Part shown: one piece after another, positions 48,023 through 57,059 of the stretch
How the letters are laid out: each line of letters begins with the position of its first letter
How positions within the stretch are numbered: position 1 is the first letter of the stretch
Source: Thioalkalivibrio sp. ALE14
GTDB lineage: Bacteria > Pseudomonadota > Gammaproteobacteria > Ectothiorhodospirales > Ectothiorhodospiraceae
Direction of reading: 5' to 3'
Assembly (NCBI RefSeq): GCF_000376845.1
Contig: NZ_AQXY01000026.1
Span: forward strand, 124,001 to 188,000
DNA length: 64,000 nucleotides
The notes under the pieces: generated by a model
The model's input: the letters and a program-made list of their open reading frames with translations, nothing else
The model's database searches: none
Told to the model about the DNA's origin: nothing
Program-made: the position numbers and the translations under genes

Positions 48023-48855
48023 GGCGCATGCTCCGGGGCGGTTTGGGTGCTGGAGGCGATCAGGTCGCCGCGTCGGTGCGGCTCCTGACCGAAGTATGCC
48101 ACCAGGTGCTCGTAGATTTCGGGCATGGCCTCGCGCAGCCGTGCCGGTTCGAAGAAGAAGGCCTCCACCGCAACCGCCAGGAACTCTTCCGGGGCGGTGG
48201 CCGCGTACGGGTCCAGTGGAAGCTCCGCTTCGTCGACTGCGCCGGCCTCCACTGTCTGCACGAAGGCCTCGAAGGCGCGCGAGAAGTCCTCGGTCCAGGC
48301 GCGCGCGGACTGTCCCCTGGGTAGCGGCGGGAAGCCGTTGACCTCGCCGTTGCCGGCATCCAGCACGTGGGTCATCTCGTGCACGACAACGGCGCCGTCG
48401 CGTTCGACGTCATTCCACGACAGGATCACCGGCCCGCGTTCCCAGGCCTCGCCGGACTGGGGCATGGCCCCCCGGTGCACGACGCCGGCCTCGTCCACCC
48501 ATTCGTGTTCGGGCACGAAGGTGTCCGGATAGAGGATCAGCGTGCGCCAGTCCCGGTAGGGATCCAGCCCGCGTTCCAGGACCGGCAGGGCCGCGTAGGC
48601 CGCGATGACCTGGCACTGCCAGGGTTCCGGTTCCGCGGCGATCCCGATGAATTCCTTCTGCGCGAGGATCTGCCCGATCAGTTCGCGCAGCCGGGAGCGT
48701 TCCTCCGGCGTCAGGCGCGCGATGAACGGCACCCGACGGCGCAGGGCCTCCCATTCGTCGTTATCCAGTTGCACGGCCTCGGGCTCCAGGCCGGCGAATG
48801 GGCCCAGCAGGCGACGAAACAGTCCGCGCAGCGGGAAATTCGGTGTCGAATCCAT
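48019..48855 (-). CDS. mtfA: MtfA-like zinc peptidase
   Basis: A 278-residue soluble protein of the MtfA (YeeI) family. The zinc-binding HExxH is HEMTH at residues 159-163, with the further acidic ligand expected in the EEFLAVAVEAFFFEP region (about 228-242). N-terminal blocks WEALRRRVPFIARLTPEERSRLRELIGQILAQKEF match the family. In E. coli MtfA binds and inactivates the Mlc repressor and has aminopeptidase activity. The ATG at 48855 is family-normal. It is coupled to the FliL-like gene. Confidence 0.9.
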   Translation of the reverse strand: MDSTPNFPLRGLFRRLLGPFAGLEPEAVQLDNDEWEALRRRVPFIARLTPEERSRLRELIGQILAQKEFIGIAAEPEPWQCQVIAAYAALPVLERGLDPYRDWRTLILYPDTFVPEHEWVDEAGVVHRGAMPQSGEAWERGPVILSWNDVERDGAVVVHEMTHVLDAGNGEVNGFPPLPRGQSARAWTEDFSRAFEAFVQTVEAGAVDEAELPLDPYAATAPEEFLAVAVEAFFFEPARLREAMPEIYEHLVAYFGQEPHRRGDLIASSTQTAPEHAP

Positions 48856-48981
48856 CGCCCGATCGTCGCATGTTTGGCCGCCGTGCGTCCGCATGCGGCA
48901 GGTGTTTGCCGCCGGTCGGCTAAGGATTGCCGCCTCGCGGCCGTTAACCCCGGCATGCGGCAGGGTCCACCGGAGGTAGCC

Positions 48982-50046
48982 ATGCACATTGCCGATTACT
49001 CCATGCAGTTATCGAGCCAGCGTTTCTCGCTGGAGGCGACCCGCCGCGAGGCCCGTTTGACCGTCGCCGAGCGGCCCGCACCACCGCTGGAGGGCCCCCG
49101 GCTGGTCCCCGAACCCCCGGGCAATCCGGACCTGGCCCGGCCCACGCTGCCCGCGCCGGCCCAGGCCGCATCCGCACGCGCCCCGTTCGTCAAGGTGGCA
49201 CCGGCGGACAGCGAACTGACCTCGCTGGATCAGCTGCGTACCGAACTCCTGCGTTTGATCCTGGAGCGCTTCACGGGGCGGGAGATCCGCGTGGCCGACC
49301 CGGCCGACCTGAAGCCCGAGGAGCGCCCGCCCGAAACCTTCGAGAGGCCGATCGCACGCCCTCCCCGGCCGGGCACCGGACTCGCCATTGCCTGGTCCGT
49401 GGAGCAGACGCGGGTGGAGATCGAGCGGACCTCGTTCCAGGCACAGGGGCGGGTGCAAACGGCCGACGGAAAGACCATCGAACTTGATATCGCCCTGACC
49501 ATGAGCCGCGAGTTCGTCGAGCACGTTCGCCTGCAGGGGGCGATGGAGGCGGAGCTGCAGGATCCTCTGGTGATCAATTTCGACGCCCCGGCGGCCGCCC
49601 TGACCGATACCCGCTTCGAATTCGACCTCGATGCCGACGGCTCGCCCCAGCAGGTTGCCTTCCTGCAGCCCGGCAGCGGTTTCCTGGCGATCGACCGGTC
49701 GGGCAGCGGGCAGGTCGATGACGGCTCCGAGCTGTTCGGCCCGCTGACCGGCGATGGCTTCGCCGAATTGCGGCGCTTCGATCATGACGGCAACGGCTGG
49801 ATCGATGCGGCGGATCCGGTCTACGACCGTCTGCGTGTGTGGACGCGGGATGCCCAGGGGCGTGATCAGTTGCTGGCGCTGGGCGAGGTGGGGGTCGGGG
49901 CGATCTACCTCGGGCATGTCAGCACGCCGTTTGACCTGCGCCACGCCGGAGACAACAGCCTCCTGGGGCAGGTGCGGTCGACCGGGGTGTGGGTTGGCGA
50001 GGGCGGTCGCAGTGGCAGCGTGCAGCAGATCGACCTGACAACCTGA
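48982..50046 (+). CDS. EF-hand-like calcium-binding hypothetical protein
   Basis: A 354-residue protein. The N-terminal part is Pro- and Ala-rich and low in order; the middle (about 125-200) is beta-rich with WSVEQTRVEIERTSFQAQGRV. The C-terminal part carries DxDxDG-like loops: DLDADGSP, DRSGSGQVDDGSELFG and DHDGNGWIDAADPVYDRLRVW, likely calcium sites. No signal peptide is present, so export, if any, is non-classical. Related proteins are widespread in proteobacteria but lack an assigned role. GGAGG lies upstream of the ATG. Confidence 0.75.
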   Translation: MHIADYSMQLSSQRFSLEATRREARLTVAERPAPPLEGPRLVPEPPGNPDLARPTLPAPAQAASARAPFVKVAPADSELTSLDQLRTELLRLILERFTGREIRVADPADLKPEERPPETFERPIARPPRPGTGLAIAWSVEQTRVEIERTSFQAQGRVQTADGKTIELDIALTMSREFVEHVRLQGAMEAELQDPLVINFDAPAAALTDTRFEFDLDADGSPQQVAFLQPGSGFLAIDRSGSGQVDDGSELFGPLTGDGFAELRRFDHDGNGWIDAADPVYDRLRVWTRDAQGRDQLLALGEVGVGAIYLGHVSTPFDLRHAGDNSLLGQVRSTGVWVGEGGRSGSVQQIDLTT

Positions 50047-50946
50047 CGGAACCCGGAGGGCCGCTTCTGCGTCGAGGTCGGGCGCGAGGACCAGAGCCCG
50101 ATCCTGCGTGTGCATGTGGATCGCGAACGCGCGGCCGCGCTGGGCCTGCAGGTGGGCGCGGTCGGTCAGGCGATCCGTGACGCGGTGGAGGGCGCAGTGC
50201 CCACCCAGTACGTGCGCGACGATCGCCAGTACGAACTGCGCGTGCGCCTGGCCGACGTGGCCGAGTTCGAGATCGGCGAGGGGCCCGCGCACATCGAACG
50301 CGAGAATCAGAGCCGGGTGGTGCCGGTGAACGGCGAGATCAACACCGAGCTGAATGACGTCGGCTCGGTGATGGCCGAGGTCGAAAGGCGCCTGGCCGGG
50401 GTGGAGGTACCGCAACACTACAGCCTGCTGATCGGCGGCGAGTGGGAGACGATTCAGGAGACGCAGCGCGACATGGCCACGGTGGTGGCGCTGGCGATCT
50501 TCCTCGTGCTGGTGGTACTGGCCGTGCAGTACGAGCGCCTGGCCAACCCGCTGGTGATCGTGGCGGCCGCGCCGCTGTCGCTGATCGGGGTGGTGGTGAA
50601 TAACGCGATCCTGCTGGTCGAGTACATCGAACAGGGCCGGCGGCATCGCGGGCTGAGCGCGGCGCGGGCGGTGGTGGAGGCCGGCGCGATGCGCCTGCGC
50701 ACGATCCTTATGACCACCCTGACCACGGTGCTCGGCATGCTCCCGCTGGCCATCGGCCTCGGCGAGGGTGCGGCGATCATGCGTCCACTGGCGCTGACCG
50801 TGGTCGGCGGCCTGATCGCCGGGATGATCCTGACACTGCTGGTCGTCCCCTGCCTGTACCTGGTGGTGAACCGGGCCGCGGAACGCATGAAGGGGGCGCT
50901 GTCGGGTCGGTCATGGAACACCTCGGATGCAGGGGCGATCGGTTAG
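50047..50946 (+). pseudogene. RND efflux transporter relic (C-terminal fragment)
   Basis: About 300 codons match the C-terminal third of an RND-family inner-membrane pump: a docking-domain piece (HVDRERAAALGLQVGAVGQAIRDAVEG), then membrane helices (MATVVALAIFLVLVVLAVQYE; VVNNAILLVEYIEQGRRH; LRTILMTTLTTVLGMLPLAIGLGEGA). The first 650 or more residues are absent and the reading frame begins straight after the preceding gene's stop. There is also an internal deletion: PLSLIGV runs directly into VVNNAILLVEY, losing roughly 28 residues and one helix. It cannot form a pump, so it is a relic. Confidence 0.88.
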
Positions 50947-50989
50947 GATGCCCGGCATTCGGACTATCACGAGAAACGAGGAGAACGGG

Positions 50990-51352
50990 ATGGGGCGAAT
51001 AATCGGAACTGGCGCGCTGCTGGTGGCGATGCTGACGGGCGGCGTCGCCGCGCAGGCCGACGAGCTGCATACGGTGGAACAGCTGAATCAGGCCCCCGCC
51101 GAACTCGAGGGCGAACAGGTGCGGCTGGAAGGCATCGTCGGGCGGGTCAACGAGGACATCATGGGCCGCAACTTCATCCACTTCGTGGATGGCACCGGTA
51201 ACCGGGGCGACTACATCACCATCACCTCCACCGAGCTGCCCGAGGTGGGGGACCGCGTTTCGGTAACCGGGACGCTGATCCTGGACCGCGATTTCGGGGC
51301 GGGGTACAGCTATCCCGTGATTATCGAGGGTGCCCGCTTCAACGCACTCTGA
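50990..51352 (+). CDS. Periplasmic OB-fold-like small protein
   Basis: A 120-residue protein with a signal peptide (about 1-24, ending VAAQA) and a small beta-barrel pattern: LEGEQVRLEGIVGRVNEDIMGRNFIHFVDGTG, ITITSTELPEVGDRVSVTGTLILDRDFGAGY, VIIEGARF. This strand order resembles OB-fold secreted proteins that bind DNA or ligands. The function is unknown. An ACGAGGAG site precedes the ATG. It follows the RND relic and precedes a CAP-domain lipoprotein by 23 bp. Confidence 0.78.
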   Translation: MGRIIGTGALLVAMLTGGVAAQADELHTVEQLNQAPAELEGEQVRLEGIVGRVNEDIMGRNFIHFVDGTGNRGDYITITSTELPEVGDRVSVTGTLILDRDFGAGYSYPVIIEGARFNAL

Positions 51353-51375
51353 AGCGGGTCATGCAGGGAGGCATG

Positions 51376-51930
51376 ATGCGAAAGCTGACTGGAGGGTTAA
51401 CGACCGGCGGGTTCGGCGTGGCGCTGATGATACTGAGCGGGTGCGCCTCGACGCCGCCCGGCCATCCGCTCGCGGAGGAGATCAACGACTACCGCGAGGC
51501 CCGGGGTCTTCCGGCGATCCCGTGGTCGCCGGCGCTGGCCGAGGTGGCGGAGGTGCATCTGGCGGATATCGAGGCGCACGATCCGACCGTCCGCGAGTGC
51601 TCGCTGCACAGCTGGTCCGATGACGGGCCCTGGACTGCCTGCTGCTATCGGGCGGGTGATCCGGCCTCCGCGCAGTGCATGCGTGACAAGCCACGAGAGC
51701 TGACCGGTGATGAGTATCCACACTCCGGGTTCGAGATCGTGGCATGGCGCAGCGAGGCCATGACCGAGGCAACCGCGCTGGAGATCTGGCGCCGGAGTCC
51801 GGCGCACTATGCCGTGCTGGCCAACGAGGGCGTCTGGGCATCCCGCGAATGGCAGGCGCTGGGCGCGGCGCTGTCCGACGAACATGCGGTTGTCTGGTTT
51901 GGTCTGGAGCCGGATCCGGCGGCGAACTAA
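51376..51930 (+). CDS. CAP/SCP-domain lipoprotein
   Basis: A 184-residue lipoprotein (lipobox LSGC at about 21-24) with a CAP domain: EEINDYREARGLPAIPWSPALAEVAEVHLADIEAHD, then Cys-rich CSLHSWSDDGPWTACCY, HSGFEIVAWRSEAMTEATALEIWRRSPAHYAVLAN and a final VVWFGLEPD. Five Cys residues in the mature part suggest disulfides in the periplasm or at the outer membrane. CAP proteins in bacteria have no common activity. Start codons at 51361, 51373 and 51376 are in frame; 51376 gives the best spacing to GGGAGG. Confidence 0.8.
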   Translation: MRKLTGGLTTGGFGVALMILSGCASTPPGHPLAEEINDYREARGLPAIPWSPALAEVAEVHLADIEAHDPTVRECSLHSWSDDGPWTACCYRAGDPASAQCMRDKPRELTGDEYPHSGFEIVAWRSEAMTEATALEIWRRSPAHYAVLANEGVWASREWQALGAALSDEHAVVWFGLEPDPAAN

Positions 51931-51941
51931 CCCGGTCCCGA

Positions 51942-53627
51942 TCAGTCGGCCAGGTGGCGCTTGAGCCACTCGAGCTCGGCGTCGGACCAGTCCGTGTCCG
52001 TGACGGCCTGCCAGGCGTCGATGTAGTGCTCGGTCGCGTAGACGTGGCCGTAGCCGCGCGGCGCGGCGTCGCCGATGGCGACGTCCACCGCCAGCTGCAG
52101 CATGGTGACCACCGGATACCAGGTCAGGTCCGGCGAGACGTCCGGGCCGCGCGGGGACTGCATCCATTCGGGCTTGCGGTACAGCGCCTGGGGCTCGAAG
52201 AAGGTGACCGGGTCGCTCGCGTACTGCAGGTAGACGATGCGCATCGGGCCCCACTCGGCGCCCGGGATGTCCAGGTGGTTTCCCTGATTGGTGAAGCGCA
52301 CCACCGAGCTGTCGCGAAAGCGCGGCAGCCAGGCCGGCGAGTCCGGCTGGCGCTGGCGTGTAATGTCACGCCAGGTCTCGCTGCGAAACGGCGGGCCGGC
52401 CCACAGTGCGCCGGAGAAGGGGTCGCCGATTACGTCGTACAGGTCCGCCGCGCGCTCGGAGTTCAGTGCGCCCAGGCTCAGGCCGTAGAGGTACAGGTCG
52501 GGGCGGGCATCGGGCGCTAGCTGCTTCCAGTAACCGTAGATCTCCGCGAACACCGCCTGGGCGGTCTCGTGGCCGTACTGCGATTCGGCCATCAGCGACA
52601 GCCAGCTCGGCAGGTAGGAGTACTGCACGGCAACGGTCGCGACGTCGCCATCGTGCAGGTATTCCACCGGCTGGATCGCGCGGTTGTCGACCCAGCCACG
52701 CCCGGTGGGCGTGGCCAGCACCAGTACCGAGCGATCGAAGGCATTGACCCGCAGCATCTCCTGCAGGGCGAGTCGTGCCCGTTCCTCGATGGTCTCGGCG
52801 GCATTCAGGCCCACGTACACACGGATCGGATCGAGTGCCGCGCGCCCGGTGAAATCGCCGATCGTAGCGGCCTCCGGAGCCTGGCCGACGAAGCGCTGGC
52901 CCTGACGCCCCAACCCCTCGTCCCAGGTAATCAGCGAGGCGGGGCTGCCGGTGCGGAACGTCGCCGTCGGCTGCTCCACCCCCGGGTATTCGCGTACGTC
53001 GAACTGCTGGAAGCTACGATCGGCGGTACGTAGACCGTACTCCAGAATGACCCCGTCGATCACCGCCCAGAACACCCCGGCCGCCGCCAGCACGCCGATC
53101 ACGTTGGACAGCCGGCGCGGGATGAAGCGGCGCAGACGCAGGGCGAGAAAGCGCACCAGCAACTGGAACAGCCGTCCGACCGCCAGGGTGGCGGCAAACA
53201 CCGCCGCCGCGATCAGCCCGAGCCGTATGGGAAAGCCGCCATCGACCGGATCTTGTTCCATCAGCTCGCGGATGCTGTTCTGCCACTCGGTGGCCTGCCA
53301 CAGGAAGATCAGGACGATCAGCACGGCCCCACCCCCTGCGATCACCACCAGGGTGTTATGGGTACGCTCGCCGAGCTCCGGCAGCTCCAGGTACGACCAC
53401 AGCCAGTGCAGAAAGACCCCAAGCCCGTAGCCGGCTGCCAGCGACAGCCCGGACAGGATGCCCTGCACGTCATCGGTGCGCGGGATCAGGCTGGGGGACA
53501 GCGAGGCCGCAAAGAACAGCGTCGCCAGGATCAGCCCCGGGATCGACAGCGTGGCGAGGATGCGGGTCGCCCAGGCGGGCCAGATAAAGCCCCGCAGGCG
53601 GGTGCGCAGGCGGGCGACGACGGACAT
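51942..53627 (-). CDS. Alpha/beta-hydrolase family membrane protein (Abhydrolase_9 type)
   Basis: A 561-residue protein. The N-terminal 190 residues hold about four to five membrane helices (Abhydrolase_9_N type: LSPSLIPRTDDVQGILSGLSLAAGYGLGV near the start). The C-terminal part is an alpha/beta hydrolase with the nucleophile elbow GLSLGALNSE, the ENI-like VYVGLNAAETIEERARLALQEM and a late GNHLDIPGAEWGPMRIVYLQYASDPVTFF block. The substrate is unknown; lipid is possible given the membrane anchor and the lipid genes upstream. The first in-frame codon is a TTG at 53690; ATGs at 53663 and 53627 are more likely, and the latter is given. Confidence 0.82.
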   Translation of the reverse strand: MSVVARLRTRLRGFIWPAWATRILATLSIPGLILATLFFAASLSPSLIPRTDDVQGILSGLSLAAGYGLGVFLHWLWSYLELPELGERTHNTLVVIAGGGAVLIVLIFLWQATEWQNSIRELMEQDPVDGGFPIRLGLIAAAVFAATLAVGRLFQLLVRFLALRLRRFIPRRLSNVIGVLAAAGVFWAVIDGVILEYGLRTADRSFQQFDVREYPGVEQPTATFRTGSPASLITWDEGLGRQGQRFVGQAPEAATIGDFTGRAALDPIRVYVGLNAAETIEERARLALQEMLRVNAFDRSVLVLATPTGRGWVDNRAIQPVEYLHDGDVATVAVQYSYLPSWLSLMAESQYGHETAQAVFAEIYGYWKQLAPDARPDLYLYGLSLGALNSERAADLYDVIGDPFSGALWAGPPFRSETWRDITRQRQPDSPAWLPRFRDSSVVRFTNQGNHLDIPGAEWGPMRIVYLQYASDPVTFFEPQALYRKPEWMQSPRGPDVSPDLTWYPVVTMLQLAVDVAIGDAAPRGYGHVYATEHYIDAWQAVTDTDWSDAELEWLKRHLAD

Positions 53628-53723
53628 CGCGTGAGCGCTTCCTTGATGACGAGAAGGGCTCATCCTGTTCGCCCGCTCGGGCGTGTTCAAGTCTCCACCG
53701 CGTGGGCCGGTCTGCTTCGGGAA

Positions 53724-54149
53724 CTACTGAGCGTTATTCCCCGGACCGGCAGGGTCGGCGTGACGAAAGCGGAAGCAGCCCTCGACCATGCGCAGGGCGA
53801 CGCCGAACAGGGCGACCTGCAGCAGGAGCCCGCCGGTGGCGGCGCCCACCGCGAGGCCGGTGGCCAGGCCCAGCGCCATCAGCAGCATCAACAGGAGGGC
53901 TGCGATGCGACTGCGCAGCCAGCCGCCGACCAGAGCCAGCAGCGCGACCAGCGTGCCCTCCATCATCGTGGGTGTGTGCTGCACCAGCACGCCCAGCATC
54001 ACCACGACGACCCCGGCGAAGACCAGGACCCAGCCGGCCACCCGCGCCAGGCGGCGGGCCTGCTCGGTGTCATGGATGGATTGCAGCAGCAGGAGCAGGT
54101 CGGCCCCGGCCCCGGCCCCGGCCCAGTGGCGCGATCGCGATTCGTTCAT
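53724..54149 (-). CDS. Hypothetical four-helix membrane protein
   Basis: A 141-residue protein with about four membrane segments (about 38-58, 64-80, 83-105 and 105-122) and a charged C-terminal tail. No family was recognised. It lies between the PlcP-like gene and the membrane hydrolase on the same strand, 53 bp from the former, so it may belong to the same lipid-related transcription unit. Confidence 0.65.
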   Translation of the reverse strand: MNESRSRHWAGAGAGADLLLLLQSIHDTEQARRLARVAGWVLVFAGVVVVMLGVLVQHTPTMMEGTLVALLALVGGWLRSRIAALLLMLLMALGLATGLAVGAATGGLLLQVALFGVALRMVEGCFRFRHADPAGPGNNAQ

Positions 54150-54202
54150 GTGACCACGGTACTACAGCGCCATGACACCCGGGTGACAGGCTTGGCGCGC
54201 GG

Positions 54203-55021
54203 TTATCGCCGGGTCAGTATGGACTCGAGATCGAAGGCCTCGGTCGCGGTCGCCCCGGACTCGGCCTGTTGCACCGAGCCATGGTCCGACCAGTGCAGCA
54301 GGCTGAGGTGGCCCGAGCGATCTTCCACCAGGGCCGTGCAGTGCTCGACCCAGTCACCGTCGTTGCAGTAGAGGATGTCGCCGAACGCCTGGACGTTCGG
54401 CTTGTGGATATGGCCGCAGATGCAGCCATCGAAGCCGCCCTTGCGCGCGGCGGTGACGGCGGCATGCTCGAAACGCTGGATGTATTCCCGCGCCGCCCCG
54501 CTCACGCGGGTCTTGAGCCAGGCCGACAGGGACCAGTACGGATGCCCGAGGCGGCGTCGGATGGTGTTCAGGTGGCGGCTGCCGCGCAGCAGCAGGTTGT
54601 AGCCAAGATCGCCCAGGGCGTGTACCAGGCGGCTGTGGCGTACGAGCCCGTCGAACTCGTCGCCATGCGTTACGCGGAAGCGCCGGCCATCGGCGGTCCA
54701 GTGCACCAGCTCGCGTTCGATGCGGACGCCGCGGATCTCCGAACCGACAAAGCCGCGCACCAGCTCGTCGTGGTTGCCGGGGATGTAGATGACCTCGACC
54801 CCGTGCAGGGCGAGCGACAGGACCTGCTCGACCACCGCCGCCTGGGTCGCGTCCCAGAAGATGCGCCGGCGCATTGCCCAGATGTCGAATACATCGCCGA
54901 CCAGTACCAGGCGATCGCAATTGACCTGGCGCAGCAGGTCCAGCAGGTAGTCCGCGCGGCACTCCCGGGTGCCCAGGTGCAGGTCGGACAGGAACAGGCT
55001 GCGGCAATCCAGGGTGGCCAT
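54203..55021 (-). CDS. plcP: PlcP-like metallophosphoesterase (UDP-diacylglucosamine-diphosphatase family)
   Basis: A 272-residue calcineurin-like phosphoesterase. Metal sites: DLH at 13-15, GD at 42-43, GNHDE at 82-86, HGDEFD near 115 and CGHIHK near 200. It lacks LpxH length and context; RRRLGHPYWSLSAWLK and YCNDGDWVEHCTALVE match the group that includes PlcP, a phospholipase-C-like enzyme that turns phospholipids into diacylglycerol during phosphate starvation. An Agt-like glycosyltransferase lies upstream on the same strand, the known PlcP partner. A second view, UDP-2,3-diacylglucosamine hydrolysis in lipid A synthesis, cannot be excluded by sequence. Confidence 0.75.
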   Translation of the reverse strand: MATLDCRSLFLSDLHLGTRECRADYLLDLLRQVNCDRLVLVGDVFDIWAMRRRIFWDATQAAVVEQVLSLALHGVEVIYIPGNHDELVRGFVGSEIRGVRIERELVHWTADGRRFRVTHGDEFDGLVRHSRLVHALGDLGYNLLLRGSRHLNTIRRRLGHPYWSLSAWLKTRVSGAAREYIQRFEHAAVTAARKGGFDGCICGHIHKPNVQAFGDILYCNDGDWVEHCTALVEDRSGHLSLLHWSDHGSVQQAESGATATEAFDLESILTRR

Positions 55022-55117
55022 CGCGGGCTCCCGCTCGGGGTTTTTCCGAGCATCGCGCATCCGGGTGACGCCACCATGGCGCTGCAGTGACGATTGCGTG
55101 ATGGCGGTGGCGGGTGG

Positions 55118-55764
55118 CTAGGGCCAGAGGATCAGCAGCCAGACGAGGGTCGCGTTGGCAAGGCCCAGCAGCACGGCGGCCGATCCCATGTCCAAGGGAG
55201 ACGCTGATTTAATCGCACGTCCGCGTTGGTGCCCCCTGTTTCCCGAGACAAGGCGTGTCGTGCAGCGGGTAGTGGTTCTACCCGCAAGCGGCGCAACGCA
55301 GGATCGGGGAACAGGGGGCACCAACCCCACAATCCATTGAAAGCAGGGGCTCGGCCGCTTTTGCGTGGGAACGGCGTTGCGGTTCCCTTGTGCAGAATGA
55401 CTGCACGGCGGTCACCGCGCCTTGTTCGCACGCAAAAGCGACTCGAGCGCGGACGTGCGATTAAATCAGCGTCTCCCTTGGCACGCGCGGCCAGCTTGTG
55501 GCGTTCCGGCCCGAACCGGTCCATGGTGGCCTCGATCCCGGAGTTGAGGACCTCGATAATCAGGATCAGGAACAGGCTGCCGAGCAGCAACGCGCGTTCC
55601 ACTCCGGTATTGCCAACCACCAGCGACAGTGGCGCCAGGATGACCACCAGGATCAGTTCCTGACGAAAGGCCTCCTCGTGGCGAAAGGTGGCGCGCAGGC
55701 CTTTCCAGGAGTACCCAAAGGCCCGCAGGATGCGGGTGATGCCGGTAGCGCCGCCGTTGGCCAT
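55118..55764 (-). pseudogene. dgkA: Diacylglycerol kinase gene interrupted by the 284-bp repeat
   Basis: The 5' part (55764-55478) encodes MANGGATGITRILRAFGYSWKG and on to NSGIEATMDRFGPERHKLAARAK, the body of DgkA including the Glu-rich active-site helix. The 3' part (55193-55118) encodes DMGSAAVLLGLANATLVWLLILWP, the last membrane helix. Between them lies a 284-bp insert, repeat copy 2. Removing exactly 284 bp gives one 120-residue frame of normal DgkA length with the conserved RAKDMGSAAV junction intact. As it stands, the insert shifts the frame, replaces the last helix and adds a foreign tail, so the kinase is probably inactive. Confidence 0.92.
55194..55477 (-). repeat. 284-bp structured repeat, copy 2 (in dgkA)
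   Basis: Same element as 12569-12852, in opposite orientation in the window and in the same direction as dgkA. The terminal inverted repeats are perfect over 34 bp when the flanking CC/GG are counted (55192-55225 with 55448-55481). The inner long stem pairs 55225-55245 with 55305-55325. Loop and small-hairpin sequences (GTGCAG stem, GCGGGTAG stem with AACCA loop) are the same as in copy 1, while stem sequences differ with pairing kept. No target duplication of three or more bases is seen. Insertion is exact with respect to the dgkA frame. Confidence 0.92.
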
Positions 55765-55796
55765 GGTCGCTTGGTCCGCTGGAGTGGGGAGGGCCG

Positions 55797-57011
55797 TCAG
55801 CGAGGACGGTCGGCCGCGGTATGCGGGGTGCCGAGCGCGTCGGCCGGGCTCAGCAGATCCTGATACACGGTCAGCAATTGTTCGGCCATACGCCGCTCGC
55901 TCCATTCCCGCGCCCATGCGGCGTGGGATGCGCGCATGGCGCGCTGGCGTTCGGGATCATCGAGGACGCGGGCGACCCGCTCGGCAAACACCGCGGGCTC
56001 CTCGGGAGCGACTTCGGCGCCGGATGCGTCGGTGAGGATGTCGATCGTGCCCAGGCGCGCCGTGGAGACCACGGGCAGCCCGCAGGCCATGGCCTCCAGC
56101 AGGACCAGACCCTGCGTCTCGGTGGCGGAGGCAAACACGAATGCATGCCCGGCGCGGTAGCAGTCGACGAGCGATGTCTCGCGGTCCAGATACCCGCACC
56201 AGTGCAGGTTGTCCTCCAGGCCCATCTGCGCGGCCTGGCGCTGCAGGGCAGCCCGGGCCGGTCCCTCGCCCGCGATCAGCAGCAGGACGCCGGGGCGACG
56301 CTCGCGCAGGTGCTGGAGCATCTGCAGCAGAAAGCCGATGTTTTTTTCGAAGGCGATGCGCGACACATGCACCAGCATCTCGCGGCCGGGTGCGATGCCC
56401 CGCTCCGCCCGGAACAGGTGGCCGTCGCCTCCGGTCCAGGCCTGTGGGTCGATCCCGGTGGGCAGGCGCACGATGGGCGTCTTGATCCCGTACTCCAGCA
56501 GGGCCCGATGCAGGGCGGTCGACGGGGCGATCACGCGGTCGACCGCGTTGCACTGCGCGCGCGAGATGCGCCGCGCCAGCCCCCGCAGCCATTTGGCGGG
56601 CAGCCACGGCAGGTAATGCTGCAGATACTCTTCGAAGAAAGTGTGGTAGGTCTCGATGACCGGGACCTGCCAGTCGCGCGCCAGCTTGATACCGGCGTAG
56701 TGGGCCACGAAGGGGGTGTGGACATGGACCACGTCGGCCCGCTCGATCCCGGCTTCCCGCAGGGAGCGGCGGATGAGGCGGGGCTTCAGGATGCGATCCT
56801 CCGGATCCACCACCAGGTAGCGCGACGGGATGCGGATCAGGTCCGGGTCGTGCGGGTCGGCGCCGGGGTGCGCGCCCAGTCCAGGGTAGGCCGGCACCAC
56901 CAGCGTGACGCGATGGCCCAGTTGTCGGAGCTGTGCGCGAAAACTGGCCAGCGAGGTGGATACCCCGTTGATCCGGGGGGAGTACACGTCGCTCAGCATC
57001 AGAATGTGCAC
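55797..57011 (-). CDS. Agt-like GT4 glycosyltransferase
   Basis: A 404-residue family-4 glycosyltransferase. N-terminal MHILMLSDVYSPRINGVSTSLASF with a GGVS-like acceptor loop (NGVS) and HVHTPFVAHYAG, the C-terminal donor-binding AFEKNIGFLLQML, LLIAGEGPARAAL, and the E-x7-E motif in ATETQGLVLLEAMACGLPVVST. This type includes Agt, which adds glucose or glucuronic acid to diacylglycerol to make phosphorus-free glycolipids. The neighbours dgkA and a PlcP-like phosphoesterase, and a Pho-box-like sequence 49 bp upstream, support this. A role in mannosylation or other lipids is the alternative. The start is GTG. Confidence 0.82.
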   Translation of the reverse strand: MHILMLSDVYSPRINGVSTSLASFRAQLRQLGHRVTLVVPAYPGLGAHPGADPHDPDLIRIPSRYLVVDPEDRILKPRLIRRSLREAGIERADVVHVHTPFVAHYAGIKLARDWQVPVIETYHTFFEEYLQHYLPWLPAKWLRGLARRISRAQCNAVDRVIAPSTALHRALLEYGIKTPIVRLPTGIDPQAWTGGDGHLFRAERGIAPGREMLVHVSRIAFEKNIGFLLQMLQHLRERRPGVLLLIAGEGPARAALQRQAAQMGLEDNLHWCGYLDRETSLVDCYRAGHAFVFASATETQGLVLLEAMACGLPVVSTARLGTIDILTDASGAEVAPEEPAVFAERVARVLDDPERQRAMRASHAAWAREWSERRMAEQLLTVYQDLLSPADALGTPHTAADRPR

Positions 57012-57059
57012 GGCTGTACCTTGGGACGAGACTCAAGTCCCGGAGTGTGGACCGGGGGT

